Origin: Alphaproteobacteria bacterium
Lineage (GTDB): Bacteria; Pseudomonadota; Alphaproteobacteria; GCA-2731375
Length of the DNA stretch: 19,076 bases
Assembly (NCBI GenBank): GCA_028281075.1
Contig: JANQKO010000132.1
Span: forward strand, 1-19,076
Direction: 5' to 3'
Both the position numbers and the translations under genes were made by a program. Shown piece after piece: positions 1 through 8,096 of the stretch. The notes below the pieces were generated by a model that had not been told where the DNA came from, ran no database searches, and was given only the letters and a program-made list of their open reading frames with translations. Each line of letters starts with the position of its first letter. Positions within the stretch are counted from its first letter, which is position 1.

Positions 1-2773
1 TGTCGGCGGCGACGACGAGATAGGGATCGTCGTCGTCGTAGCGCATGACGTCGGGCGGCGGCACCACCTCGGCGCCGACGAGGTTGTCGGTGACGTCCAG
101 CAGGCCGCTGATGAAGGTCTTGTAGCAGGCCACGCCCTCGGCCATGAAGGCCTCGCGGTCGCCGCTCGGCGGCAGCCGCTTGGGCACGAAGCCGCCCTTG
201 CTGCCGACCGGCACGATGACGGCGTTCTTGACCATCTGCGCCTTCATCAGGCCCAGCACCTCGGTGCGAAAATCCTCGCGCCGGTCGGACCAGCGCAGGC
301 CGCCGCGGGCCACCTTGCCGCCGCGCAGATGCACGCCCTCGACGCGGGGCGAATAGACGAAGATCTCGCGGAACGGCCGCGGCAACGGCAGCTCGGCCAC
401 CGCCTGGCTGTCGAATTTCACCGCGACATACGACTTCGGCTGGCCGTCGTCGCCCGGCCGGTAGAAGTTGGTGCGCAGCGTCGACAGCACGAGGTTGAGG
501 AACCGGCGCAGGATGCGGTCCTCGTCCAGGCTGACGACCTCGTCCAGCGCCAGCTCGATCTCGCCCGCCAGCGTCTCGGCCCGCTCGCCGCGCTGGCCCT
601 CGAAATGGGGATCGAAGCGGGTGTGGAACAGCGCCACCAGCAGACGGGTGATCCGCGGATTGCCGGCCAGCGTGTCCTCGACATAGTCCTGGCTGAAGGT
701 CATGCCGGCCTGGCGCAGATACTTGGCGTAGGCGCGGATGATGACGACATCGCGCCAGCTCAGGCCGGCCCGCATGACCAGCCGGTTGAAGCCGTCGTCC
801 TCGACCTCGCCGCGCCAGACCTTGTCGAAGGCGTCCTCGAACTTGGTCTTCAGCTCGGCCAGGTCCAGCTCGGCGCCGGTCGGGTCCTCCATGTGGAAGT
901 CGTGGATCCAGATGTCGGCGGCGGCTTCGGGATGGGCCAGGAACGGCTCCTCGCTGATCACGCGCAGGCCCATATGCTCCAGCATCGGCAGGCAGTCCGA
1001 CAGCGGCACGGCGGCGCCGGGGTGATAGATCTTGAACCGCACCGCGTAGGCCGGGTCCTCGATCGTGCAGTAGAAGTTCAGGGCGACGTCGTCGGGACCG
1101 CCGAGCCCTTCCATCTTCTCGATGTCGTTCAGCGCCAGGTCGGCGTTGAAGGCCTCGGTGTAGGAGGTCGGGAACGCCTCGCCATACTTCTGCGCCAGGC
1201 GGTTGCCGCCCTCCTCGCCCCAGCGCTCGATCAGCGCGTCGTAGAGGTCGTCGTGCCAGGAGCGGGCGGCGGCGATCAGCCGCGTTTCGATCTGGCCGTA
1301 ATCGACCGATTTCGGTTTCCGGCCGGGATCGGTGCCGATGATGTAGTGCAGCCGCGCCAGCGGCGCGTCGCTGATCTGGGTGTAGAAGTTCGACAGCCGG
1401 CCGTTGAACGCGTCGATCAGGATCTTGTCGAAGCGCCGGCGCAGCGTCGTGTTCCAGCGCTCGCGGGGAATGAAGACGATGCAGGAGAAGAAACGGTCGA
1501 ACTTGTCCTGCCGCGCGAACAGGCGGATGCGCGGCCGTTCCGCCAGCCCGAGAATGCCGGTCGAGATCTGGAACAGCGTGTCGACGTCGATCTGGAACAG
1601 CTCGTCGCGCGGATAGCTTTCCAGGATATGCACCAGCGCCTTGCCGTCGTGGCTGGTCGGCTCGACGCGCGCCCGCTCCAGGGTCTGCCGCACCTTGCGC
1701 CGCAGCAGGGGAATGTCACGCGGCGTGCGGCTGTAGGCGGACGAGGTGAACAGGCCGATGAAACGGCGCTCGCCCGTCAGCTTGCCCTTGGCGTCGTATT
1801 GCTTGATGGCGACATAGTCCATGTGCACCGGCCGGTGCACGGTGCCCCGCGCGCTGGTCTTGGAGATCAGCATCAGCTCGGGCCGCTCCAGGAACTGCTG
1901 CATGATCGGCGCCAGGCCGCCGCGCCCGGCCGGCCCCACCATCACCGAACGCTCGGGCCGCCGCAGCAGGCCGAGGCCGGAGGCCTCGACGATCTTCAGA
2001 TCGTGCTTGCCGTTGCGCTTGCCCAGGCTGTAATCGCGACTGCCCAGGAAGGTGAAATGGTTGTCGCGCATCCAGGTGAGGAAGGCCTTGGTCTCCTCGA
2101 CTTCCTCCTTCTCCAGCGGCGGCGGCGTCCTGGTCAGCTCGGCGATGGTCTCGTCGAGGCGCGCCAGGATCGACCGCCAGTCCTCGACCGCCGCCCGCAC
2201 GTCCGCGAGCACGCCCTTCAGGCCGCTGGTGATCTCGTCCAGGACCGCCGGATCCGACTGCTCGTCGATTTCCACGTGCATGACGGATTCGGCGACCGCG
2301 CCGGCGTTCCGGCCGTTGCCGTTCCGGCCGCCGTCGGCGTCGGCGAGCCCGCGGCGGCGGCCGGCATCGTCTCGGACCACGCGGATGATCGGGTGGATGG
2401 TCAGATGCACGACATGGCCGCGGCGGGTCAGGTAGCCGGTGATCGAATCGACCAGGAACGGCATGTCGTCGTTGACGATCTCGACGATCGTATGCGCCGA
2501 CTTCCAGCCATGCGCCTCGACCCGCGGGTTGTAGACCCGGACCCGCGCCTCGCCGGCCCGGCGCTGCTCGGCGAACTTCCAGACCGCCAGCGCCGCGCCA
2601 TAGAGGCTGTCGACCGGAAACTCGAGCACGTCTTCCGGCGCCAGCCGTTCGTAAAAGCGGGTCACGAAGGTCTGAATGTCGCCGGCGTCCCTCGCGGCCA
2701 TGCGGCCGCGAACCTGACCGATGACCTGCTCCAGCCGCTCGGCCTTCTCTTCATGCGCGCGCATCGACTGCAT
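1..2773 (-). CDS. NAD-specific glutamate dehydrogenase, large (180-kDa class), 3' end cut by window edge
   Basis: The reverse strand reads open for 924 codons from ATG at 2773 to the left edge. The family (bacterial NAD-GDH, about 1,600 residues) oxidises glutamate to 2-oxoglutarate and ammonia with NAD in the cytoplasm, a catabolic role. The start region reads MQSMRAHEEKAERLEQVIGQ, followed by the N-terminal regulatory part (about residues 1-650). The catalytic part begins late: a GGLRWSDRREDFRTEVLGL segment near residue 830 and the lysine-containing PTGSKGGFVPKR motif near residue 855 are family signatures. The C-terminal roughly 40% lies outside the window. GAGGG sits 11 bases before ATG 2773; ATG 2764, three codons inside, is an alternative. 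The gene is divergent from gdhA. I see no frameshift. Family assignment is firm; a gene symbol is withheld because naming varies between species. Confidence 0.95.
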   Translation of the reverse strand, partial: MQSMRAHEEKAERLEQVIGQVRGRMAARDAGDIQTFVTRFYERLAPEDVLEFPVDSLYGAALAVWKFAEQRRAGEARVRVYNPRVEAHGWKSAHTIVEIVNDDMPFLVDSITGYLTRRGHVVHLTIHPIIRVVRDDAGRRRGLADADGGRNGNGRNAGAVAESVMHVEIDEQSDPAVLDEITSGLKGVLADVRAAVEDWRSILARLDETIAELTRTPPPLEKEEVEETKAFLTWMRDNHFTFLGSRDYSLGKRNGKHDLKIVEASGLGLLRRPERSVMVGPAGRGGLAPIMQQFLERPELMLISKTSARGTVHRPVHMDYVAIKQYDAKGKLTGERRFIGLFTSSAYSRTPRDIPLLRRKVRQTLERARVEPTSHDGKALVHILESYPRDELFQIDVDTLFQISTGILGLAERPRIRLFARQDKFDRFFSCIVFIPRERWNTTLRRRFDKILIDAFNGRLSNFYTQISDAPLARLHYIIGTDPGRKPKSVDYGQIETRLIAAARSWHDDLYDALIERWGEEGGNRLAQKYGEAFPTSYTEAFNADLALNDIEKMEGLGGPDDVALNFYCTIEDPAYAVRFKIYHPGAAVPLSDCLPMLEHMGLRVISEEPFLAHPEAAADIWIHDFHMEDPTGAELDLAELKTKFEDAFDKVWRGEVEDDGFNRLVMRAGLSWRDVVIIRAYAKYLRQAGMTFSQDYVEDTLAGNPRITRLLVALFHTRFDPHFEGQRGERAETLAGEIELALDEVVSLDEDRILRRFLNLVLSTLRTNFYRPGDDGQPKSYVAVKFDSQAVAELPLPRPFREIFVYSPRVEGVHLRGGKVARGGLRWSDRREDFRTEVLGLMKAQMVKNAVIVPVGSKGGFVPKRLPPSGDREAFMAEGVACYKTFISGLLDVTDNLVGAEVVPPPDVMRYDDDDPYLVVAAD

Positions 2774-3244
2774 CGCCGGGCGTTCCCTCAGTGCCGTTCG
2801 TGCGCGTTGTCCGGCCGCCCCCAAATCCGCGCCCTACGCCGCCGGTCGCTCGAACGTAAAGAAAAGCTTACTCGTTTCACGTCACGATACAATGCCAGCG
2901 GTAAGGTGTACCGAAGGTTAACTTATCCGCACCGTTCCATAGTCGTTGACGTCCGTAGTCGTTGACGCGCCTGACAACCGCGGCGAAACTGCGGTGTCGT
3001 ATCGCAGGATATTGCATAGAAAACGACAGCAGGGGGAAGACGCGAAGGAAACGCCGGGGTCGTGCCCAGGCCTCCACGGTCGCCTCGACGCATCGCGCCG
3101 ACGCCACCGCCGGGGTCGTCACGTCCGATTCCGTCGACGGTCAGCATTCTTGAAGTTCGGGCGGCGCGCCAGGACGCCAAATCGTGGAAACGGTGATCGC
3201 CGCCACGACGACTGGCGCCCGAAAACAATGCGAGGAGAGAAATC
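2774..3244. other. Divergent intergenic region between the two glutamate dehydrogenase genes
   Basis: These 471 bp hold no convincing gene and must carry both promoters. The part next to the NAD-GDH gene (about 2860-2960) is visibly less GC-rich than the surroundings. It contains a tandem 12-bp repeat (2940-2967). A second 12-bp direct repeat, cgccggggtcgt, occurs at 3052-3063 and 3108-3119. No confident -35/-10 pair could be assigned. The open frames here on both strands lack a ribosome site and recognisable protein content. Confidence 0.7.
2940..2967. repeat. Tandem 12-bp direct repeat, possible regulator site
   Basis: The sequence tagtcgttgacg occurs exactly at 2940-2951 and again at 2956-2967, separated by tccg, a 16-bp period. 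Each copy ends in ttgacg, which also looks like a -35 hexamer on the plus strand; no good -10 follows at 16-18 bp. Position between two divergent glutamate dehydrogenase genes suggests a regulator binding site, but the regulator is unknown. Confidence 0.45.
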
Positions 3245-4600
<1,356 letters not shown>

Positions 4601-4623
4601 GCGCCCGACCCGACGCTGCAAGG

Positions 4624-4656
4624 GAGCCGCGCCGTTCCGGCGCGGCTCTTTTCTTT
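4624..4656 (+). terminator. Intrinsic terminator after gdhA
   Basis: A perfect 10-bp stem (gagccgcgcc at 4624-4633 with ggcgcggctc at 4639-4648) has a 5-nt loop, gttcc, and is followed at once by the T-rich tract ttttcttt. It begins 24 bp after the gdhA stop codon. Confidence 0.93.
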
Positions 4657-4736
4657 GCCCGGATGCGGCGATTCAAGTAGAAGACGGGCCGACCCCGCCG
4701 TCGTTCGGCAGCCGCCCGGATCGGTCCCTCGGCATC

Positions 4737-5561
4737 ATGCACCGCGTCATCCTCGGCCTTGCCGGCCTGCTCGTGACCTGCCAACCGGTCCTGGCCGAGG
4801 AGAAGCCGCTGTTCGAGATCGGCGCCGTCGGCGGCGCCGGCTACGTGCCGAACTATCCGGCATCCGACGAAAGCAGCGTCGAGGCCATCGCCCTGCCCTA
4901 TCTGGTCTATCGCGGCGAGATCATCCGCGCCGGCGACCGCGGGCTCGTGCGCGGCCGCATCGTCCGGCGGCGGAACGTCGAGCTCGACGTGTCGCTGAGC
5001 GGGTCGTTCTCGACCGACTCCGACGACAACGACGCCCGCCAGGGCATGCCCGACCTGGACTATCTGGTCGAGGTCGGGCCGCGGCTGCAATTGACGCTGG
5101 CGCGCGCCAAGCGCTGGGCGAAGGTCGAGCTGGAGCTGCCGCTCAGGGCCGTGTTCTCGACCGACCTGTCGAGCGTCGATCATCGCGGTTTCGTCTTCGC
5201 GCCCGAGCTTGCCTATCAGCACGAGAACGTGCTGCGGACCGGCACGCAATTGAAGCTGAGCCTCGGCGCCAAGTTCGCCGACGAGGAACTGCAGGACTAT
5301 TTCTACGAGGTCGACGAACGCTTCGCCACGTCGGCGCGGCCGGCCTTCGACGCCGGTTTCGGCTATCTCGGCAGCCGGTTGCAGCTACTGGCCTCGCGCC
5401 CGTTCGGCAAGCGGTTCACGGTCTTCGCCGCCGGCGCCATCGACCTACACCAGGGCGCGGCGAACGAGGACAGCCCGCTGTTCCGCGACGAGGTGACCTA
5501 TTCGGCCGGCATCGGCCTGATCTGGTCGTTCTATCGGTCCGACCGCACCGTCGACGAGTAG
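4737..5561 (+). CDS. MipA/OmpV family outer-membrane protein
   Basis: The product has 274 residues. The first 20 (MHRVILGLAGLLVTCQPVLA) form a Sec signal peptide with a V-L-A cleavage motif before EEKP. The mature part has alternating short hydrophobic and polar strands typical of a beta-barrel. It begins with the family-like GAVGGAGYVPNYPASDES and LPYLVYRGEIIRAGDRG segments and ends in GIGLIWSFYRSD. MipA/OmpV proteins are outer-membrane barrels; E. coli MipA scaffolds a murein synthase and transglycosylase pair, but most members have no assigned role. No clear ribosome site precedes ATG 4737; the start is chosen because it gives an intact signal peptide. The gene lies downstream of the gdhA terminator, so it has its own promoter, which I could not identify. 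Confidence 0.87.
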   Translation: MHRVILGLAGLLVTCQPVLAEEKPLFEIGAVGGAGYVPNYPASDESSVEAIALPYLVYRGEIIRAGDRGLVRGRIVRRRNVELDVSLSGSFSTDSDDNDARQGMPDLDYLVEVGPRLQLTLARAKRWAKVELELPLRAVFSTDLSSVDHRGFVFAPELAYQHENVLRTGTQLKLSLGAKFADEELQDYFYEVDERFATSARPAFDAGFGYLGSRLQLLASRPFGKRFTVFAAGAIDLHQGAANEDSPLFRDEVTYSAGIGLIWSFYRSDRTVDE

Positions 5562-5609
5562 CGCCGCCCGCGTCGGACGGCCGCCGGACGGTTTCGTGAA
5601 AAGGATCGC

Positions 5610-5639
5610 CCGGCCGCATGCCGACGGGCATGCGGCCGG
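5610..5639. terminator. Strong GC hairpin downstream of the MipA-like gene
   Basis: A perfect 13-bp stem (5610-5622 with 5627-5639) carries a 4-nt loop, gacg. It sits 48 bp after the stop codon. No T-tract follows, so it would be an atypical intrinsic terminator or a structure that protects the 3' end. It is palindromic, so strand cannot be decided. Confidence 0.5.
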
Positions 5640-5733
5640 TCCAGGTTGCTACGCGAACACGACGACAGAGAGAGACCCGCCGCGACCGGGGTAACGGCCG
5701 GCGGGATGATCATGGTCCGGCCGGTGGTCGGCA

Positions 5734-5792
5734 CACGGTCGTGACGGCCGGCCCGCCAGGTAGCCTGGCCGGCCGTGCCGGTCACGACCGTG
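5734..5792. repeat. Large nested inverted repeat (potential cruciform)
   Basis: The outer arms are cacggtcgtgac (5734-5745) and gtcacgaccgtg (5781-5792), perfect over 12 bp. Inside, a ggccggc/gccggcc pair and a ccagg-tag-cctgg hairpin (5756-5768) continue the structure, with a 6-nt bulge on the right arm. It lies between two convergent genes. Function is unknown: a terminator, a repeat-family element or a protein site are all possible. Confidence 0.5.
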
Positions 5793-5930
5793 CGGACCCG
5801 CCCCCATGGAACCAGCGCGCCCCGGGGCCGCCGAAACACGGCCGGCCGCAATGCCGTCTGTCGGGAGCGCGTTGAAGAACCACATCGGGAACCGCCTCGA
5901 CCTCGAAAATCCTGACCGCGGGACCACGGG

Positions 5931-6680
5931 TTAACGATTGCTTGGGTTTGGTAAAGATTCGGTTAACCGCCGGCCGCCGGGGAACGCCGGCCCGAGCCGG
6001 GCCGAGCCGCCGCCACTGATCTCGGTGATCAGCTTGCGCCGGATGGCGCGGGCGAAATCGGCCGAATCGTCCGCCGTCTGCAGGAATGCGCCGGGGCCGC
6101 CGATCAGGTTGTCGGCGTAATAGCGGTCGAGGTCGGCCTCCTCGTCCAGGATCGCCAGGCCGTTCACGGTCACGCCGGCCGCCACCGCCCGCCCGCGGGC
6201 CAGCGCCGGCGCCGTGCCGACATTGGCCCGGCCGTCGCCCGAGACATCGATGACCCGCCGCCGGCCCTGGAAACCGTTCGCCGCCAGCACCGCCAGACCG
6301 AACAGCACCGCGTCGCCCAGCGCCGTGCCGCCGGCCCGCACCCCTCGCGGCGCGGCGTCGATACGGTCGGCGAAGGCGGCGGCGCTCGCCGGGTCCTCGA
6401 CCAGCGCCCAGTCGACCAGCACGGCCTGGGCGTCGACTCCCGACCATTGCACCAGGCTGACCGCCAGGCCGCCGGGCGTGCCGGCGCGGATGGCCGCGGC
6501 GACGGCGGGATCGCGGAAGGCGGCGGCGAGGCCTCGCATCTGCAGGCTGTATTCGCCGTAGCGGACGCTGGCCGAGGCGTCCACGGCCAGCACCAGCTCC
6601 AAATCGACGGCACGGCCGGACGCCGGACCGCCGGCCAGGACGGCGCAGAGCTGCAGCACGAGGATCAACGGCCGAACCAC
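5931..6680 (-). CDS. DUF1194 protein: secreted von Willebrand factor A domain
   Basis: The GTG at 6680 begins a 249-residue product. Residues 1-24 are a hydrophobic signal peptide (VRPLILVLQLCAVLAGGPAS core). A von Willebrand A fold follows: metal-site motif DASAS (D34, S36, S38) in LELVLAVDASASVRYGEYSL, then QWSG, GGTALGDAVLFG and VIDVSGDGRANVG. This order is typical of the DUF1194 family, widespread in alphaproteobacteria and without known function; a periplasmic binding role is inference. AGGG lies eight bases before the GTG. The open frame continues far upstream, but that part is the antisense of the next gene and not protein-like. The gene probably has its own promoter, since 200 bp separate it from the oxidoreductase upstream. 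Confidence 0.85.
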   Translation of the reverse strand: MVRPLILVLQLCAVLAGGPASGRAVDLELVLAVDASASVRYGEYSLQMRGLAAAFRDPAVAAAIRAGTPGGLAVSLVQWSGVDAQAVLVDWALVEDPASAAAFADRIDAAPRGVRAGGTALGDAVLFGLAVLAANGFQGRRRVIDVSGDGRANVGTAPALARGRAVAAGVTVNGLAILDEEADLDRYYADNLIGGPGAFLQTADDSADFARAIRRKLITEISGGGSARLGPAFPGGRRLTESLPNPSNR

Positions 6681-6880
6681 GGCCCCGACCCTAACGCAAG
6701 GTCGCCGGCACGTCTGCCCGGAAAGCGGCCGATCCGCTGTCGGCGTCAGACGCGGCCGTGGCCTTGCCGGTCGTCCTGGCCGGCAGCCGACGGCCTGGCC
6801 AAACCGGCGTCCGACAGTCCGGTCAGAACCGACAGCGAGTGCCGAGCGATCATTAGACGATCGCGGCGGGATCGGCCGAT

Positions 6881-7717
6881 TCAGCCGATCAGCCTGGCGT
6901 GCTGGTCCAGCAGCGGCAGCACGGTGTCGCGGTCGGCGGACGGCAGCTCCAGCAGGGCGCGGCCGATACCGGCCTCCCGATAGCCGTCGAGCACGGCGGC
7001 ATCCGCCGGCGCGCGGAACACCGTGACCGACAGCGTCGACATGTCGCGGCCATTGGCCTCGGCCATCCGGCGCAACCGGGCCATGCCCTCGTTCGGATCG
7101 AAGGCGAAGTTCGCGCGCGGGAACCAGCCGTCGCAGAACGCGACAACCCGGCGCAAGGTATGGTCGGTCTCGCCGCCGAGCACGATCGGCGGATGCGGCT
7201 GCTGCGCCGGCTTGGGCCACGACCAGACCGGATCGAAGTCCACGAACTCGCCGTGGAACTCGGCGTTCTCCTCGGTCCAGATCGCCTTCATGGCCAGCAC
7301 GTTCTCGCGCAGCAGCTTGAAGCGCGTCTTGTAGTCGGCGCCGTGGTTCTCCATCTCCTCGACGTTCCAGCCGCCGCCCATGCCGAAGATGAAACGGCCG
7401 CCCGACAGCAGGTCCAGGCTGGCGATGGACTTCGCCGTGACGATGGGATCGCGCTGCGGCACCAGACAGATGCCCGTGCCGAGCTTCAGCGTCGTCGTCG
7501 CGCGGGCCGCGAACGACAGCGCCACGAACGGATCGTGCGTATGCGAATAGTGCTTCGGCAGGTCGCCGCCGCCCGGAAACGGCGTCCGCCGGCTGGCCGG
7601 TATGTGTGTGTGTTCGGGCAGGAACAGCGAATCGAAGCCGCGCGCTTCCAACTCGGGCGCCAGTTCGTCGGTGCGAATGCTGTAGTCCGTGGCGAAGATG
7701 AAGACACCGATATCCAT
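6881..7717 (-). CDS. LLM-class flavin-dependent oxidoreductase (TIGR03619-like)
   Basis: A 278-residue TIM-barrel enzyme of the luciferase-like monooxygenase superfamily, using F420H2 or FMNH2. Recognisable segments are MDIGVFIFATDYSIRTDELA at the start, ARGFDSLFLPEHTHIP, LKLGTGICLVPQRDPIVTAK, LDLLSGGRFIFGMGGGWNVE and PIVLGGE. These order as in the F420-dependent subfamily TIGR03619. Substrate is unknown, and whether this organism makes F420 cannot be judged here. The start is well supported: AGGAGGA lies six bases upstream of ATG 7717. The DUF1194 gene lies 200 bp downstream on the same strand, so co-transcription is possible but not shown. Confidence 0.9.
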   Translation of the reverse strand: MDIGVFIFATDYSIRTDELAPELEARGFDSLFLPEHTHIPASRRTPFPGGGDLPKHYSHTHDPFVALSFAARATTTLKLGTGICLVPQRDPIVTAKSIASLDLLSGGRFIFGMGGGWNVEEMENHGADYKTRFKLLRENVLAMKAIWTEENAEFHGEFVDFDPVWSWPKPAQQPHPPIVLGGETDHTLRRVVAFCDGWFPRANFAFDPNEGMARLRRMAEANGRDMSTLSVTVFRAPADAAVLDGYREAGIGRALLELPSADRDTVLPLLDQHARLIG

Positions 7718-8096
7718 GACGGCTCCTCCTGATCATGTGGGTATCAGACCGGTCGGCCGGATCGGCGCGCGACCGGACAGCATTAGAACGGAGCGGCGCC
7801 GGCGCGTCCATGACAACCATCGCCGCCGGGCGGGGCGGATCAGAAAGCCATCGCCCCGGACCACCGTGCCGCGACCGCGCGCGGTCACGGATGATTGCAG
7901 AATTGTGTCACAGATCACTATCTCGGCGGCGGTGCCGGGGATAACATGGCGATGGTCACGGATTTCGCTCGCTGGCCGCGGTAGGGCGCATGGCGGGGAC
8001 ATTGAGGGCAGTCGCAGACCATAGGCCGGGACCCGGCGGCAAGCGCAGCGCGGCGTGCCGGATCCGGCGCGCGCCGCGCGGCCGCACGCGGACACC
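7718..8096. other. Divergent intergenic region between oxidoreductase and histidine kinase genes
   Basis: About 380 bp with no convincing gene. It holds the ribosome site of the minus-strand oxidoreductase (7724-7730), a 7-bp inverted repeat ccggtcg/cgaccgg (7749-7776) and a CRP-like palindrome (7904-7919). The kinase start is uncertain, so up to 42 bp at the right end (from 8055) may be coding. Confidence 0.55.
7904..7919. promoter_or_regulatory. CRP/FNR-type palindrome, candidate
   Basis: TGTGT-N6-TCACT matches the CRP consensus TGTGA-N6-TCACA at 8 of 10 fixed positions. It lies about 180 bp before the chosen start of the histidine kinase and 190 bp from the divergent oxidoreductase gene. 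A single 8/10 match in this much DNA is weak. Confidence 0.25.

Larger units (their letters stand above)
5562..5930. other. Gene-free gap rich in inverted repeats
   Basis: These 369 bp separate the MipA-like gene from the convergent DUF1194 gene. They hold a 13-bp perfect hairpin (5610-5639) and a larger nested inverted repeat (5734-5792), both listed separately. Frames within it are compositional and show no protein family. Confidence 0.6.

Noticed and set aside
329..2965. 878-codon open frame on the plus strand
   Set aside because: It is the antisense of the NAD-glutamate dehydrogenase gene. The translation is low-complexity (Ala, Arg, Gln, Asp, Val) as expected from GC-rich third positions, while the other strand has clear family motifs.
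5930..5969. Two GTTAAC palindromes near the DUF1194 stop codon
   Set aside because: Both fall in or at the end of the coding region; spacing fits no known site.
6681..7820. Apparent 629-codon fusion of DUF1194 with an upstream Arg-rich region
   Set aside because: The upstream part is an alternate frame of the oxidoreductase gene. The GTG at 6680 begins a proper signal peptide, so the gene is 249 codons and not a fusion.
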